A DNA stretch of 64,000 nucleotides from Gracilaria vermiculophylla. Lineage: Eukaryota; Rhodophyta; Florideophyceae; Gracilariales; Gracilariaceae. The notes under the pieces were generated by a model. That model saw only the letters and a program-made list of their open reading frames with translations. It searched no databases and was not told where the DNA came from. Shown here piece by piece: positions 52,988-62,603 of this stretch. Location of the stretch: assembly GCA_019155205.2 (NCBI GenBank), contig JAHNZQ020000308.1, positions 1,275,264-1,339,263 of the forward strand, written 5' to 3'. The position numbers and the translations under genes were made by a program. Position 1 is the stretch's first letter; each line of letters starts with the position of its first letter.

Positions 52988-53770
52988 ATGACCACAGTTC
53001 GCATCCTCTTCACACTGGTGCTGCTGTCGCTCGCGCACCGCGCGCTCAGCGCCCCCGTCCGGCAGGCCATCTTTGGCGGTGACGGCGGTGATGGCGGCAA
53101 CGGTGGCGCGGGCGGCTCGGGCGGCCGCGGCGGCGACGGCTTGCTCATCGCCAGCAACGGCCAGGGCGGCAATGGCGGCGACGGCGGCAACGGCGGCTCG
53201 GCCGGCCCGCGCGACCCGCTGGGCGGCTCCGGCGGCGACGGCGGCAACGGGCTCGTCGTCGTGGGCGGCCCGGCCGTGCTGGCCTCCAACTCGGGGCTGG
53301 GCGGTGACGGCGGCAACGGCGGCATGGGCGGCGTGTCCTCATCCGGCTTTGGCGGCGAAGGCGGTGACGGCGGTGACGGCGGCAACGGCCTGATTGGCGG
53401 CGATGGCGGCGACGGCGGCGTCGGCGGCAATGGCGTGTTGCCTGGCGCCGGCGGTGACGGCGGCGACGGCGGCGACGGCGCCCTCGCGCTGGCGTTGGAC
53501 ACGTCCGGCCCCACCGTGGCGCTCGTGCCGGTGGCTGCTGTGCCTGCAGCTGGCCTGAGTGCGGCCGGCTTCGGCCCGGCGTTCGGGCCGGCCGCGCCCG
53601 CGCCTGCCGCCGTGATCATCGCGGGCAACGGCGGCGACGGCGGCGACGGTGGACCGGGTCTGCCTAATGGGCAGCGCGGTCAGGACGGCGCCCCCGGCAG
53701 GCGCGAGCGTCCCAGCGAAAGTCTTAGCGTTCTGCAAACTTTTCTGGAGACCGGTAAGGTGTTGGTGTAG
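52988..53770 (+). CDS. Secreted glycine-rich GGN/GGD-repeat protein (copy 3)
   Basis: Single exon of 260 aa, ATG at 52988, TAG at 53768-53770. Signal peptide ([21 protein letters not shown]), then from residue 28 GGD/GGN tripeptide blocks separated by short turns ([24 protein letters not shown]). The repeat part ends near residue 163. An Ala/Pro/Val-rich stretch ([24 protein letters not shown]...) follows, then one more GGD block, and a non-repeat tail with two RRE/RE pairs. It is more acidic than copies 1 and 2 because Asp often replaces Asn. Same family, same probable extracellular role. AATAAA 171 nt past the stop. Confidence 0.85.
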   Translation: MTTVRILFTLVLLSLAHRALSAPVRQAIFGGDGGDGGNGGAGGSGGRGGDGLLIASNGQGGNGGDGGNGGSAGPRDPLGGSGGDGGNGLVVVGGPAVLASNSGLGGDGGNGGMGGVSSSGFGGEGGDGGDGGNGLIGGDGGDGGVGGNGVLPGAGGDGGDGGDGALALALDTSGPTVALVPVAAVPAAGLSAAGFGPAFGPAAPAPAAVIIAGNGGDGGDGGPGLPNGQRGQDGAPGRRERPSESLSVLQTFLETGKVLV

Positions 53771-53940
53771 GCACCATCTAAAGCGCCGAGTGTGTGTGTG
53801 TGTGTGTGCACGGCGTTGGCATGGTGGTCCTGTGGGCACGACGTTGGGCTCGCAGCTACCGTGTGTTGGACGTTGGCACGGTGTTGTGCGCTTACACAGC
53901 GACGTGTGATTTCTATGTGACAAGAAGTATATAGCAAGCT

Positions 53941-53946
53941 AATAAA
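53941..53946 (+). terminator. Polyadenylation signal AATAAA
   Basis: AATAAA 171 nt after the stop of GGN gene copy 3, preceded by a short (GT)n run at about 53790-53808. Confidence 0.6.
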
Positions 53947-54873
53947 TCTGAGGTCGGTGACGCGTACTTTGTTGCCTTGTTCACGAGGCGCCTGCGGGAC
54001 GGCAACGTGGTCGGACGGTGGAGGGCGCCGTGGGGGTGAGTGGTGCGGAGGGGGCGCGTGGGGGGGCCTCATAGGGGATAGAAGGCGATCGCTGTGTCTG
54101 TGATTGAATTGACAGTGGCGGCACTGACAACGGGCAAGCAGTTGGCGGACGGTGATTGAGAAGGGCGGAGATGTGCGCGCGCTGCGCGCGGCGCGCGGCG
54201 CGTTGCGCGGCGTGCGCAGCAAAAGCCCAGCGCCCCGGCGGCACGGCCGCGCGCGACCGCGAAGGTAGTACATTCCAGCGCCGCCGAATACAGCGCGTGG
54301 CGGCGGCCGAATACAGCGCGAGGCGGCGCCGCCGCGCTTGTGCGCCACGCTCGCGCCACGCGCGCCAGCTGTGCCACGTGCGCCAGCGCTCGGCGCAGTG
54401 CACCGCGCGCGCCAGCTCGCAGCCCCGCGCCCCGCGCACGAAAAAATCGGTTCGCGGCCTCCCTCCCCCCGCGCGTGCGCGCTGCCGCGCGCGCCAGCGC
54501 CTCGTCCGCTCGGTCGCGCCTGTCGCCGCGCCGCCGTCTGCGCTCCTTTTCCCGCCAGCGCCTCCTTCACACCGCGCCCCTTTTTCGCTGCGCCCCATCG
54601 CCCAACTGCCGCGCGCGGCCGCGCCGTAAGCGACGTTTTAGCAGTTGGGGAATCACGGAATCGGAAGTACGACAACAAAAAATTTTGCCATTTCCGGATT
54701 CGCGCTCTCTCGTCGCCGCTCGTAAATTCTGCTCGAGGCTTGCGAAAAGCCTTGCACACGGCCATGCACTGCATGGCACCATCAAATCTGTCACGCTCGC
54801 CAGTGCAACAAAACCTACTTGCCCTGTAACAGTACCTTAACAACCGGTCTTTTGCTTACCCGTTTCCGGTCCA
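53947..54873. other. Intergenic, GC-rich island ending near 54640
   Basis: No gene supported. The GC-rich, GCGC-dense character stops abruptly at about 54640 and moderate-GC sequence begins. Confidence 0.5.
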
Positions 54874-55221
54874 TCACCAAAAGGTAACAAACAAAAACTC
54901 AACGAAAGCTTTCATTTCAATTCTTCGTGTCGCCATTGCTGTACACTGTACAAGTGTATCCCATACACTCCAGGCCATCTTCATTTTACCTACCAAGTTG
55001 ACACTTGTCTGAACCATTGCTTCAGTGCATGCTTGTCCTTCTCGATGCTGGGGCGGCTGTGCAGCCACAAACGGAAGCTGTGTGGCGACATGCTGATGCA
55101 AACCGTCTTCCGCGCAGTGTAGTTGCCAGTATGATGCGTCGGGAAGCTGCCGATCTCCATGCCGCCGTTCGAAATCTGCAACAATCCTTCCATACCTCCC
55201 CAGCGGTCCTGCATCTTCCAA
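54874..55221 (-). pseudogene. Possible coding fragment, family unknown
   Basis: A minus-strand frame at 54990-55214 (QDRWGGMEGLLQIS..., then HTGNYTARKTVCISMSPHSF, IEKDKHALKQWF) has natural protein composition but no start, is short, and overlaps the upstream side of the EF-G2 relic. It may be a fragment of a secretory-pathway enzyme. I cannot name it. Confidence 0.3.
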
Positions 55222-55344
55222 TTTTAACTCATCGTGTTTTCACCGCAAGTTTTGATCTGTTGCAAACGTGTCCGGACCATCCATCAAAACGATCACTTGC
55301 AACAAACCCTCTCTCTGTTCCCGATGCCTAAAGTATCACGCCGA

Positions 55345-56726
55345 TATTCGTAGAGCTGCTGAGATTTTGTTTGAAACCGTTGTTGACGTTGATGATCACA
55401 TCATGAGTATGTCCCCCCACGGTCACCTGATAACCAGGCAGCACATGCAAGCCCCAATTCGTTATGCCTGTGTGTCGAACAAGCTCTCTCCCGTTCTGCG
55501 CCCATCTTCACTTCATCCCATACGCGTCCAACAGCTTATGCACCCCGTGGTTGACTATCTACCCGCTCCGACTCAACGCACCCCTGTACAGGCGCATTCG
55601 GTTGACAACAAACACCCAGTCAGTCTATGTATAGCCAGTGACACTCCGTTTGTACCCTACGCTTTTAAGATCACGCATGATAGATAGCGCGGGCGACTTG
55701 TACATCTCCGCGCAATCACGGGCTCTCTTCCGCACGGAAAGAAGCCCATGCTCAACGCCACCCAGGGACAGGCACAGACGCCCACCAAACTGCTTCGCGT
55801 CATACCCAACAGATTTGTTGAGATCGATAACATCGCCACCGGTGATAAATTTGCGGCGGTAACTTTTCTTTCGCAGCATTGCGTAATGCGCAGAATCTCC
55901 AACCTCCCACTAACTACAAATAAACTGTGTCCTGTACCTTAGGCTGGCTTGCGGCACTCTCAAACCTGATACCGTTGTGCCAAAGCAAAGTCCAAAATCA
56001 TCCCCCGTCTTGATGGAGACTATCCGACTTCCCCCAGCTGTATTTACCGTCGCTCTTTCGGCAGAGACAAGCTATCAGGAAAAAGAACTTGAGCAAGAAT
56101 TGCTTCGAGTCGTTGATGCTGATGCGTCTGTGGAAACCAGAATGGATCAAGAGACGGGTGAAATGCTCCTGTCCGGTATGGCAGAATCACATCTAGATGT
56201 CATAGTGGAACGAATGAGACGCGCCCTGCAGTTCCCGCTTCACGTATCCAAGCCTAGGGTTGCATATCGCGAAGGCATTACAGCTTCTGCGCGCTAGACG
56301 GAGGTGTACGATACTGTTATTGGCACCCAGCAACTATACGCGTGCCTTGACATCTCCTTGGAGCCCTTGGAAGACAACCAGTACCAGAATGACACTGTGC
56401 TTCACGGCTTTTCTTCCAAAGAGGAGGATGAGGCCGTTCGACAAGGACTGGAGGCCGCGCTAGGGCGAGGCGTTATGGTTGGCAACCCTTTGACAAATGT
56501 CCGAGTGCATGTAACAAAAGGTGATAATAATGTGCCGCAAGGTAATCCGGATGCTCTCCGCGCTTGTGCAGGAAAGGCTGTACACAACCTGCTTTCTGAT
56601 TGTTCTCCAACCTTGTACGAAACCATAATGCTAGTGGAGCTGAATATAGCACAAGAACACGCTAGGGACATTATCTCGGAATTATCACATCCTGTGAGAC
56701 GGAGAGGCCTCATCGAAGTTGTTTAG
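55345..56726 (+). pseudogene. Broken mitochondrial elongation factor G2-like gene (ribosome recycling GTPase)
   Basis: The plus strand covers the end of the G domain (VVDVDD..., VVDYLPAPTQ), domain II (FKITHD...RGRLVHLRAITGSL, RFVEIDNIATGD), domain III (LACGTLKPDTVV, MSGMAESHLDVI-type motif), domain IV (YDTVIGTQQLYACLDISLEP) and domain V (LYETIMLVELNI...ISELSHPVRRRGLIEV), ending at TAG 56724-56726. The PPAVF...MDQETGEMLL pattern fits EF-G2 (GFM2), which splits mitochondrial ribosomes with RRF. The GTPase P-loop part is missing. In-frame TAG stops lie at 55685-55687 and 56295-56297. A frame change occurs at 55859-55950, where an 84-nt GT...AG intron-like piece plus a one-base change is the likeliest reading. 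Not functional as assembled. Confidence 0.8.
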
Positions 56727-56951
56727 CGGATGGTGCAATACGAGAAAACACATCACGGTATACAACTGTGTATTAGCCGCGCAAGCGTTCCTCTTGAAGG
56801 CCTTGTGGGTTTGGGCAAGCACAATGCGATCACTCACGAAGGGAAGAAGAGCTATGAACATTGAACTTGCTTCGTACACAGCCGTGGACGACTCAAGCAA
56901 ATGACGGGTTGTAGAGCAATGGTGCGGAGTGTGAACTAAAGCAATGTTTAT
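56727..56951. other. Spacer between two pseudogenes
   Basis: Convergent spacer; no feature seen. Confidence 0.4.
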
Positions 56952-57800
56952 TCACAGCGGCACCGACGCTTCATACTCAAAGTTTCGAAAATCATCGGCG
57001 TCGAGTTTAGCAAAGTGTGAACGGAGCCGTTTGTCAGCCCATTCTGTTTCCAAAGACTTCTTGTCATGCAAGTTGGGCTCAGAGAAGGTTCCGCCATCGA
57101 GGGACAGCCTCCTGTTCAGTTGGGCAATGTTGCTCGTAAATGATTCTACGTGGTCCGACAAATGGTATTTGATGGTACAGTACGTACAGAAATGCAATTG
57201 CGAGGCGAAGTGGACTGCTAGCGTATGCAAGCGTGCGAGAAAGGTGAAGACGAAGCGTGGAGTAAGCAATTGCATGACTCTCTCGCCCCCCCCCAAGAGG
57301 AATTCCTCTCACTGTGGCAACGAACGATCTCTACGCCTGGGACGCGAGTCCGGCTTTTGTTGCATTTCGGTACATGATGTGAAGCCTGGTTAACGGATGC
57401 CGAACGAATAAGAAGCGGTACACGTTGGGATTGCATAAAAGCCTCTCGCGATCGCGTGTGGAAACCTGAGAAAGAGGCCGTAATGTGTACTTTGCAGAGA
57501 GATGGTCGCGTAATGTATTGTCCCAAGTACCCCCAACTGAACAGTACACACCGTTTCCTCTGTCGTTGCCGTCCACCAACACCACAAGCTGGTTAACGAC
57601 GGAAGAAGTCAAGAACTTTCGCTGGAATAGCATTGGCCAGAGGGCAAGTCTTCAGGGTGCCACTGAAGTGAGTATGGGATGAATGGGGGCCGAGCACGGA
57701 CATGCTCTTTCCGAAGCTATTCCACTTCGTTGGGCAAAATAAGTGGCTCGTTGTCAGGTTGTTCACTGGCTTGTAAGCGACGGATGGCACGAAGCATTTC
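56952..57800 (-). pseudogene. Broken carbohydrate sulfotransferase (family 2)
   Basis: On the minus strand the pieces are: CPLANAIPAKVLDFFRR (the 5'-phosphosulfate-binding region of the family, about 57640-57595), then after a frame change VVLVDGNDRG, and YRFLFVRHPLTRLHIMYRN (3'-phosphate-binding FVRHP.eRL motif, about 57420). A TAG at 57331-57333 follows. After a second shift at a nine-C run (57286-57294) comes a C-terminal part with LHFCTYCTIKYHLSDHVESF and ending FRNFEYEASVPL. These are the signatures of Golgi PAPS-dependent sulfotransferases acting on galactans or glycosaminoglycans. A further upstream frame (57717-57926) may be its N-terminal region. Two shifts and a stop make it dead. 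Confidence 0.8.
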
Positions 57801-58365
57801 TTCTATGGGCATGCGTTCGCCATATGCATACGTTCGATGCTGGTGTTCGAGCATGGCGAATGTATAAAAAATGCAGCAAATATTGTGAAGTGGCCGTGTC
57901 GCTGTGCTGTGAAAAAGGTTTGTCATGGACAGGCAATTTTTCGTTAGCCTGAGACGTGTGAAAGTAAAGTAATAGTTTATAGTGAAATGAAAGCTTTTGC
58001 ATTAACGAGTTTCTATGGGCGTTGATGCAGTACGTTCCCCTCAAGGCGGAACGTCCAGACTCGCGCACGGAACCGAAATCGGAAACGCAGCATGTTACCT
58101 TGTGAGTAGGCTAGTGCACAACAAAGGATTCATTGATCCCAATTGCTGGATCCCCTAACTCACAAAACGACCCTTAGTGACAGTTCAGCGCGCGTGCTAC
58201 GCCGCCACGCGGCAAGACGCCCACGCCGCCACGCACGCTTCGTCCCCACGCCCACACACCCGGCCTTACATGCCACACATGCCACGCGCCCAGCGCCCAC
58301 GACTGTGCCACGCGGCCACGTGCTGTAAAGCACAGTTCGGCGCTGGGCTTCGCGGCCGCGCACGT

Positions 58366-58410
58366 TACGCACACACACACGCACACACGCACACACGTGC
58401 GCACGTGCAC
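58366..58410 (+). repeat. (CA)n/CACACGCA microsatellite
   Basis: Alternating ACACACACGCACACACGC run, comparable to the array at 11131-11288. Confidence 0.7.
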
Positions 58411-58420
58411 ACGCGTACAC

Positions 58421-58460
58421 GGGTACAAGGGTACATGGGTACCTGGGTACAAGGGTACAC
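58421..58460 (+). repeat. Octamer array GGGTACNN x5
   Basis: Five contiguous 8-nt units (GGGTACAA, GGGTACAT, GGGTACCT, GGGTACAA, GGGTACAC), directly after the CA-rich run and about 310-350 nt before the TATA box at 58770. Confidence 0.9.
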
Positions 58461-58769
58461 GCGAACACGCCAACCACGTGCGTCACGAGCCCAGCACCCA
58501 CCGCTGCTCCACGCGACCACGCGCCGTAAATGACAGTGCGGCGCGTGCGCGTGCGGGCGCACAACGTGGCGCGCACCCGCCGCGGCGGCCGCCTCGGCCG
58601 CCTCGGCGCGCCGCGCCGCCTATGAAACGCGCGGCGCGCGTTTCATAGCGGCTGCCGATACCTTCGCCAGCGCGCCGCTCACCGCTCGCCAACGCGCGGT
58701 GAGCCGCTCGCGGCGGTGCTGCGCGCGCGCGCAGGCGCGTGAGACGCTTCTGCATGCGCCGCCGCGCCC

Positions 58770-58776
58770 TATAAAA
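58770..58776 (+). promoter_or_regulatory. TATA box (TATAAAA) of the Tyr-rich gene
   Basis: TATAAAA 144 nt upstream of the ATG at 58914, with a C-rich leader between. Confidence 0.75.
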
Positions 58777-58913
58777 AGCGTGCGCACCCCCCGCCGCATC
58801 TCCCACGCCAACGCCTCCGTCACCGCCGCCCGCCCTCGCCGCCACCTCCCGCGCGCGCGCTCCGCCGCGGTGCACCCCCCTGCCCCCGTGCGCGCGCGCA
58901 CAGTCTGCTGGCG

Positions 58914-59399
58914 ATGGCGACGGGCTCGATGCGCGTGCTGCTGTGTGCGTTGCTGCTGGTGGCGGCTGCAGTGCGCACCGAGGGCGCACCGCGCACCGCT
59001 CCTGCGGCTGCCGGAGCCGTGCCGGCCGCGCGCGCCCTCGCGTTAGCTGGCGCGCGCGCGCCACCCGCGCGAGGCGCCGGCCGCGGCGGCGACAAACTGC
59101 CGCCGCTGGCCGTGCGAGACGGCCACCACCACGGCGTGCTCCGCGCCAAACGCGGCAGGCATCGCGCCTCGCCGGTGCAGCCGCAGGCAGTGCTGATCGA
59201 CAAGTCGGGCGACGTGCCGTGGTACAACTACGACTTCCACAAGGACAAGGGCGACCACTTCACCAACGGCTACAACTACCGCCCGGGCTACTACTACCGC
59301 GACGGCTCGCAGAACCGCAACGGCCCGCGCCCCGACAACGGCTACCAGTACCGCGACGGCTTTCACTTCAAGAACGGCAACTACTATGCTTACCACTGA
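58914..59399 (+). CDS. Secreted Tyr/Asn/Gly-rich protein with possible dibasic processing site
   Basis: Single exon of 161 aa, ATG at 58914 (MATGSMRVLLCALLLVAAAV signal peptide), TGA at 59397-59399. An Ala/Arg/Pro-rich pro-region (about 25-75) contains a run of three His and ends in RAKRGR (near residue 80), a typical basic processing site. The mature-like part (about 95-161) is rich in Tyr, Asn, Gly and Asp with a loose 8-10-aa repeat: NGYNYRPG, YYYRDGS, NGYQYRDG, FHFKNGN. It ends YYAYH. Tyr-rich secreted proteins of this kind can be crosslinked in walls or adhesives; that role is inferred. No family recognised. TATA box 144 nt upstream. Confidence 0.75.
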   Translation: MATGSMRVLLCALLLVAAAVRTEGAPRTAPAAAGAVPAARALALAGARAPPARGAGRGGDKLPPLAVRDGHHHGVLRAKRGRHRASPVQPQAVLIDKSGDVPWYNYDFHKDKGDHFTNGYNYRPGYYYRDGSQNRNGPRPDNGYQYRDGFHFKNGNYYAYH

Positions 59400-61265
59400 C
59401 GGCGCGCGCGCACGTGCGGCGCGCCGAGGCGGCCGCTGTCCGGCGCGTGGCGCGTGCTGTTTGGCATGGCGTCATGCACCCGCGCTCCTGTACCTTAACC
59501 CGTTTAAACGCGTCGCAAGCAGCGCGCGCGCGCGCACGCGGCGCCGCGCGGCCGGCGCGCTCCTTAATGCACATAAAGCACTTGCATGCCTCCACAAGCG
59601 CGCAGACGGGCGCGCCGCACGCAGCGCCGCGCCCACGCGCCGCTCGCACGCACATCCGCACGGCGGCGCCGCCGCCGCGGTCGCACCCCGCCGCGGCAGC
59701 GGTCGTACCCCGCCGCGGCAGCGGTCGTACCCTCCTGTGCCCGCGCTCGCATCCCACCGTGCCTGCACTCCTACCCCACCGTGCCCGCGCTCGTCCCCCA
59801 CCGTGCCCGCGCTCGTCCCCCACCTCGCCCGCGCTCGTACCTTGCCGTCGACGCGAGCACACCTCGCCGCAGGCGCGAGCGTGCCTTACCTCGCCGTAGG
59901 CGCGAGCGTACCTTATCTCGCCGTAGGCGCGAGCGCATCTCACCGCGCGCCGCCGTGTCTCGCGAGATGCGCGCAGACGACGTGTCGCGCGCATGGCGGC
60001 GGCCGCCGCGAGATTCCCGGCGGTCGGCAGGCACATCACTGTGCTTCGGCATCGATTGCCAGCTGCGCCACGTGGGCACGGCGCGCTGAGCTGCGCGCGA
60101 GTGCCGCGGGTGGCGCCGTCGCACACGTGTGCCGCAAAGTGCGCGTGATTCGTGGACACGCGCCGAAAGCGACAAAGCGCCTGTCTGCGACAGTGCCGCG
60201 CGTGGCATACGTGGCTTAGCTTGCGTAATGCCACGTACGCTACGTGCGGAAGGGTTTGTGACTGCCCCGCGTGAGCTTCAGTGAGAGCGCGTGCCGCGAC
60301 TGATGGGAAGAACGTGGGGATGCGTCGCGCGGGAGGAGGTGCACACCGAAGAGGGAACGGTTCGTGCTGTTGGGGTGTTCTGCCGATCGCGGTGCCTCTC
60401 TCGTCACTTTGAGATGCGGCGCCTTCTCGCTGTGAAGGCGACGGCGTGCTCGCGCCGGCAGGGAGTGGCACAGTTTGCGCGCGCCGCGGCGCGCCAGTGC
60501 GCGGCGTGCGGAAAACGGTGCGCGCGGCGCCGCCTGAAAGATAGATACTACATGAATCAGAACGTGGTCGTTCTTGACTTGTGGCAATTGTCCGCGGCAC
60601 TGTGACAGCGTGGCAACACAAACCATACGCTACAATAATCTCCCAGTGCGCCTTCCATGCGCTATTGGTCATTCCATACACACGCCTTCACAGCGCCGAC
60701 GTGCAACAGCGCGCCACTGCCGCGCTGCCGTGCGGCTGCCGCCGCAGCTCCACGCGAGCGGCGCCGCTGCCGCACAGCAATGCATCCCCTCTAATCTGCG
60801 CCGCCGCCGCCGCCCGCCCGTCCGCCGCGCCGCGCCCCCGCGCCCCCGTGGCGGCGGCGCCGCTCCGCGCGCGCCGGCGCAGATTCAGCGCGCGGCGCCA
60901 TCGCTCGCGCGGCGCGCTCAAGCAACAAGCGCCGCGCTCGCCGCCAAATTCGGCCTCCCCCTCCCTAACGATGTATCGCCGCGCAAGGCGCAAATTCCGC
61001 GCGTCGCGCGCCGCGCGCCGCGCGCCGCGCCATGCCGCCAGCGCGGCGGCGTGCGCCCTTACACCGCCCCGCGCAGTCGCGCGCCCCGCACCTTGCATCT
61101 GCACGCTGCGCGTGTATGACCGCTATCGCTGCCGCCTTATAATGCGCCCGGCCGCGTGGGGGTCTAAGCCTGTTCCTCACCGCCACGCTCGCCCGCTCCT
61201 CGCCCCGTCTCAGCCGGAGCCGCACGCACACACGCCCGTCTCCACCACCCCCGCCGCCGCCCAAC
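59400..61265. other. GC-rich intergenic region with minisatellite
   Basis: It holds the 22/27-bp repeat block listed separately. The long open frames on both strands are Ala/Arg/Pro-rich artefacts. A TATAATG at 61138, about 125 nt before the subtilase ATG, is a candidate TATA element for that gene. Confidence 0.5.
59678..59945 (+). repeat. Minisatellite with 22-bp units grading into 27-bp units
   Basis: First GTCGTACCCCGCCGCGGCAGCG (22 bp), then CGCGCTCGTCCCCCACCGTGCC (22 bp), then CTCGCC[GC]TAGGCGCGAGCGnn plus CCTTA (27 bp), each repeated two to four times with drift. Confidence 0.8.
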
Positions 61266-62603
61266 ATGCTACGCGCCCACATGCTGCTGGCCGCCGCCAC
61301 GCTGCTCGTTCTGGCCGCCGCGCCGGCCCACGCGCAGAACCCCAACGCCAACGCCAACGCCAACGCCAACGCCAACGCCAACGCCAACGGCCGTGGCCCC
61401 CGCCCGCGCGAGCGCCCGCTGCCCATCACCGCCGCTGCCGCCGCCGTCTTCGGCCCGGATCTCACGCGCCAAAACGGCGAACGCATCGACGGCGAGTTCA
61501 TCGTGCAGATGGACGGCGCCTGCGAGCGCGCCTGCATCGGCCAGTTCCAGAGGGCCCTTAACCAGGACGCCGCCACGCGCGGCTGCACGTCGGCCGGCCG
61601 TGCCATCGCCATCGGCCGCCTGCGCTTCCTCAGCATCAAGTGCCCCAAGGGGCGCAACCTGCGCCGCGACAAGGTCGACGTCGCCGTGCGCAGCCTGTCG
61701 CGCACCGCCGACGTGCCGCAGATCACCCTCGTCGAGGAGGACTTCGTCGTCACCATTGCGTCCGTCCCCACGAGCATCTGGGGCGTGGACGAGACCGACG
61801 GCGGCGTCACGCAGCAGGGCCCCAGCTACGTCCGCGACGGCCTGCGCACCTGCAGCGCCACCAGCAACAACGGCCAGGGCGTCGACATCTGGGTGCTCGA
61901 CACCGGCTGCGCCCCAACGTTCGGCGGCCTGTGCACCGGCTACTACGGCGGCTCCAACCTGTGTCTCGACGTCAACGGCCACGGCGGCCACGTAGCGGGC
62001 ACCGCCACCGATGCCATGTACGGCGTCGCGCCCAGTGCGCGCCGCAATTGCGTCAAGGTGCTCAACGACAACGGCTCCGGGTCGTATCTCATTGCCATTT
62101 CCGCCATCGAGTACGTCGTCGACAACAAGGGGCCCACGGGCAACATCATCAACTTTTCGCTCTCTGGTCCCTTCTACGCCCCGCTCAACAACGCCGTCCA
62201 ATCCGCCGCTGCCCTAGGCGTGTACTTCACCCTCGCCGCGGGCAATACTATGCAGACCGTGTGCCAATTGTCGCCAGGTTCGGCCACGGGCGACAAGGTG
62301 TACACTGTACAGGCGCACGACATCACCATGAACGCCGCCTGGTTCACCAATTACGCAACTGCCTTCCAGGACTGCACGGACATCTCTGCGCCAGGCGTTA
62401 ACATCTTATCCTTCTTGAATCGGCCCCCAGGCTCCTTCGCTGCCTCGGGTACGTCCATGGCCGCCCCCCACGTTGCTGGAGCGATTGCAATATTGATCTC
62501 GGACGGCCAAACACCGACGCTTCCCATGCTCACCGCCAATGGCATTAGCGTGCCCCATAGTATTGGCTTGAGCAAGCCCTCTGTAGGCCTGGCTTGTTCA
62601 TGA
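61266..62603 (+). CDS. Secreted subtilisin-like serine protease, proteinase K type (S8)
   Basis: Single exon of 445 aa, ATG at 61266, TGA at 62601-62603. The signal peptide (residues 1-24) is followed by an Asn-Ala dipeptide run encoded by AACGCC hexamers (61343-61390). Then comes an inhibitor-I9-type propeptide (about 75-165: GEFIVQMDG...ITLVEED), which normally chaperones folding and is cleaved off. The catalytic domain carries Asp212 (VLDTGC), His239 (NGHGGHVAGT), the oxyanion Asn327 (LAAGN) and Ser397 (SGTSMAAPHV). Extra cysteines (DTGC, RRNC, TVC, QDC) match the disulfides of the proteinase K group. It should act outside the cell on proteins. Only a few residues follow the catalytic domain. 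The extension VAEC-type domains seen in some families are absent. Confidence 0.93.
   Translation: MLRAHMLLAAATLLVLAAAPAHAQNPNANANANANANANANGRGPRPRERPLPITAAAAAVFGPDLTRQNGERIDGEFIVQMDGACERACIGQFQRALNQDAATRGCTSAGRAIAIGRLRFLSIKCPKGRNLRRDKVDVAVRSLSRTADVPQITLVEEDFVVTIASVPTSIWGVDETDGGVTQQGPSYVRDGLRTCSATSNNGQGVDIWVLDTGCAPTFGGLCTGYYGGSNLCLDVNGHGGHVAGTATDAMYGVAPSARRNCVKVLNDNGSGSYLIAISAIEYVVDNKGPTGNIINFSLSGPFYAPLNNAVQSAAALGVYFTLAAGNTMQTVCQLSPGSATGDKVYTVQAHDITMNAAWFTNYATAFQDCTDISAPGVNILSFLNRPPGSFAASGTSMAAPHVAGAIAILISDGQTPTLPMLTANGISVPHSIGLSKPSVGLACS

Larger units (their letters stand above)
57801..58913. other. Transition into the third GC-rich island; promoter of the Tyr-rich gene
   Basis: Moderate GC to about 58150, then GCGC-dense DNA with the two repeat arrays and the TATA box given separately. 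No gene supported. Confidence 0.5.

Noticed and set aside
55685..56297. Reassignment of TAG as Gln
   Set aside because: TAG ends intact genes here (3133-5085, 49664-50344, 52988-53770), and the broken genes also have frame changes, so decay is the simpler reading.
58421..58460. CRISPR-like array
   Set aside because: Eukaryotic DNA; units are eight bases and abut without spacers.
62368..62370. Intron or frame change near the end of the subtilase where GC falls
   Set aside because: The frame stays open and retains the Ser397 motif and C-terminal region at the expected spacing.
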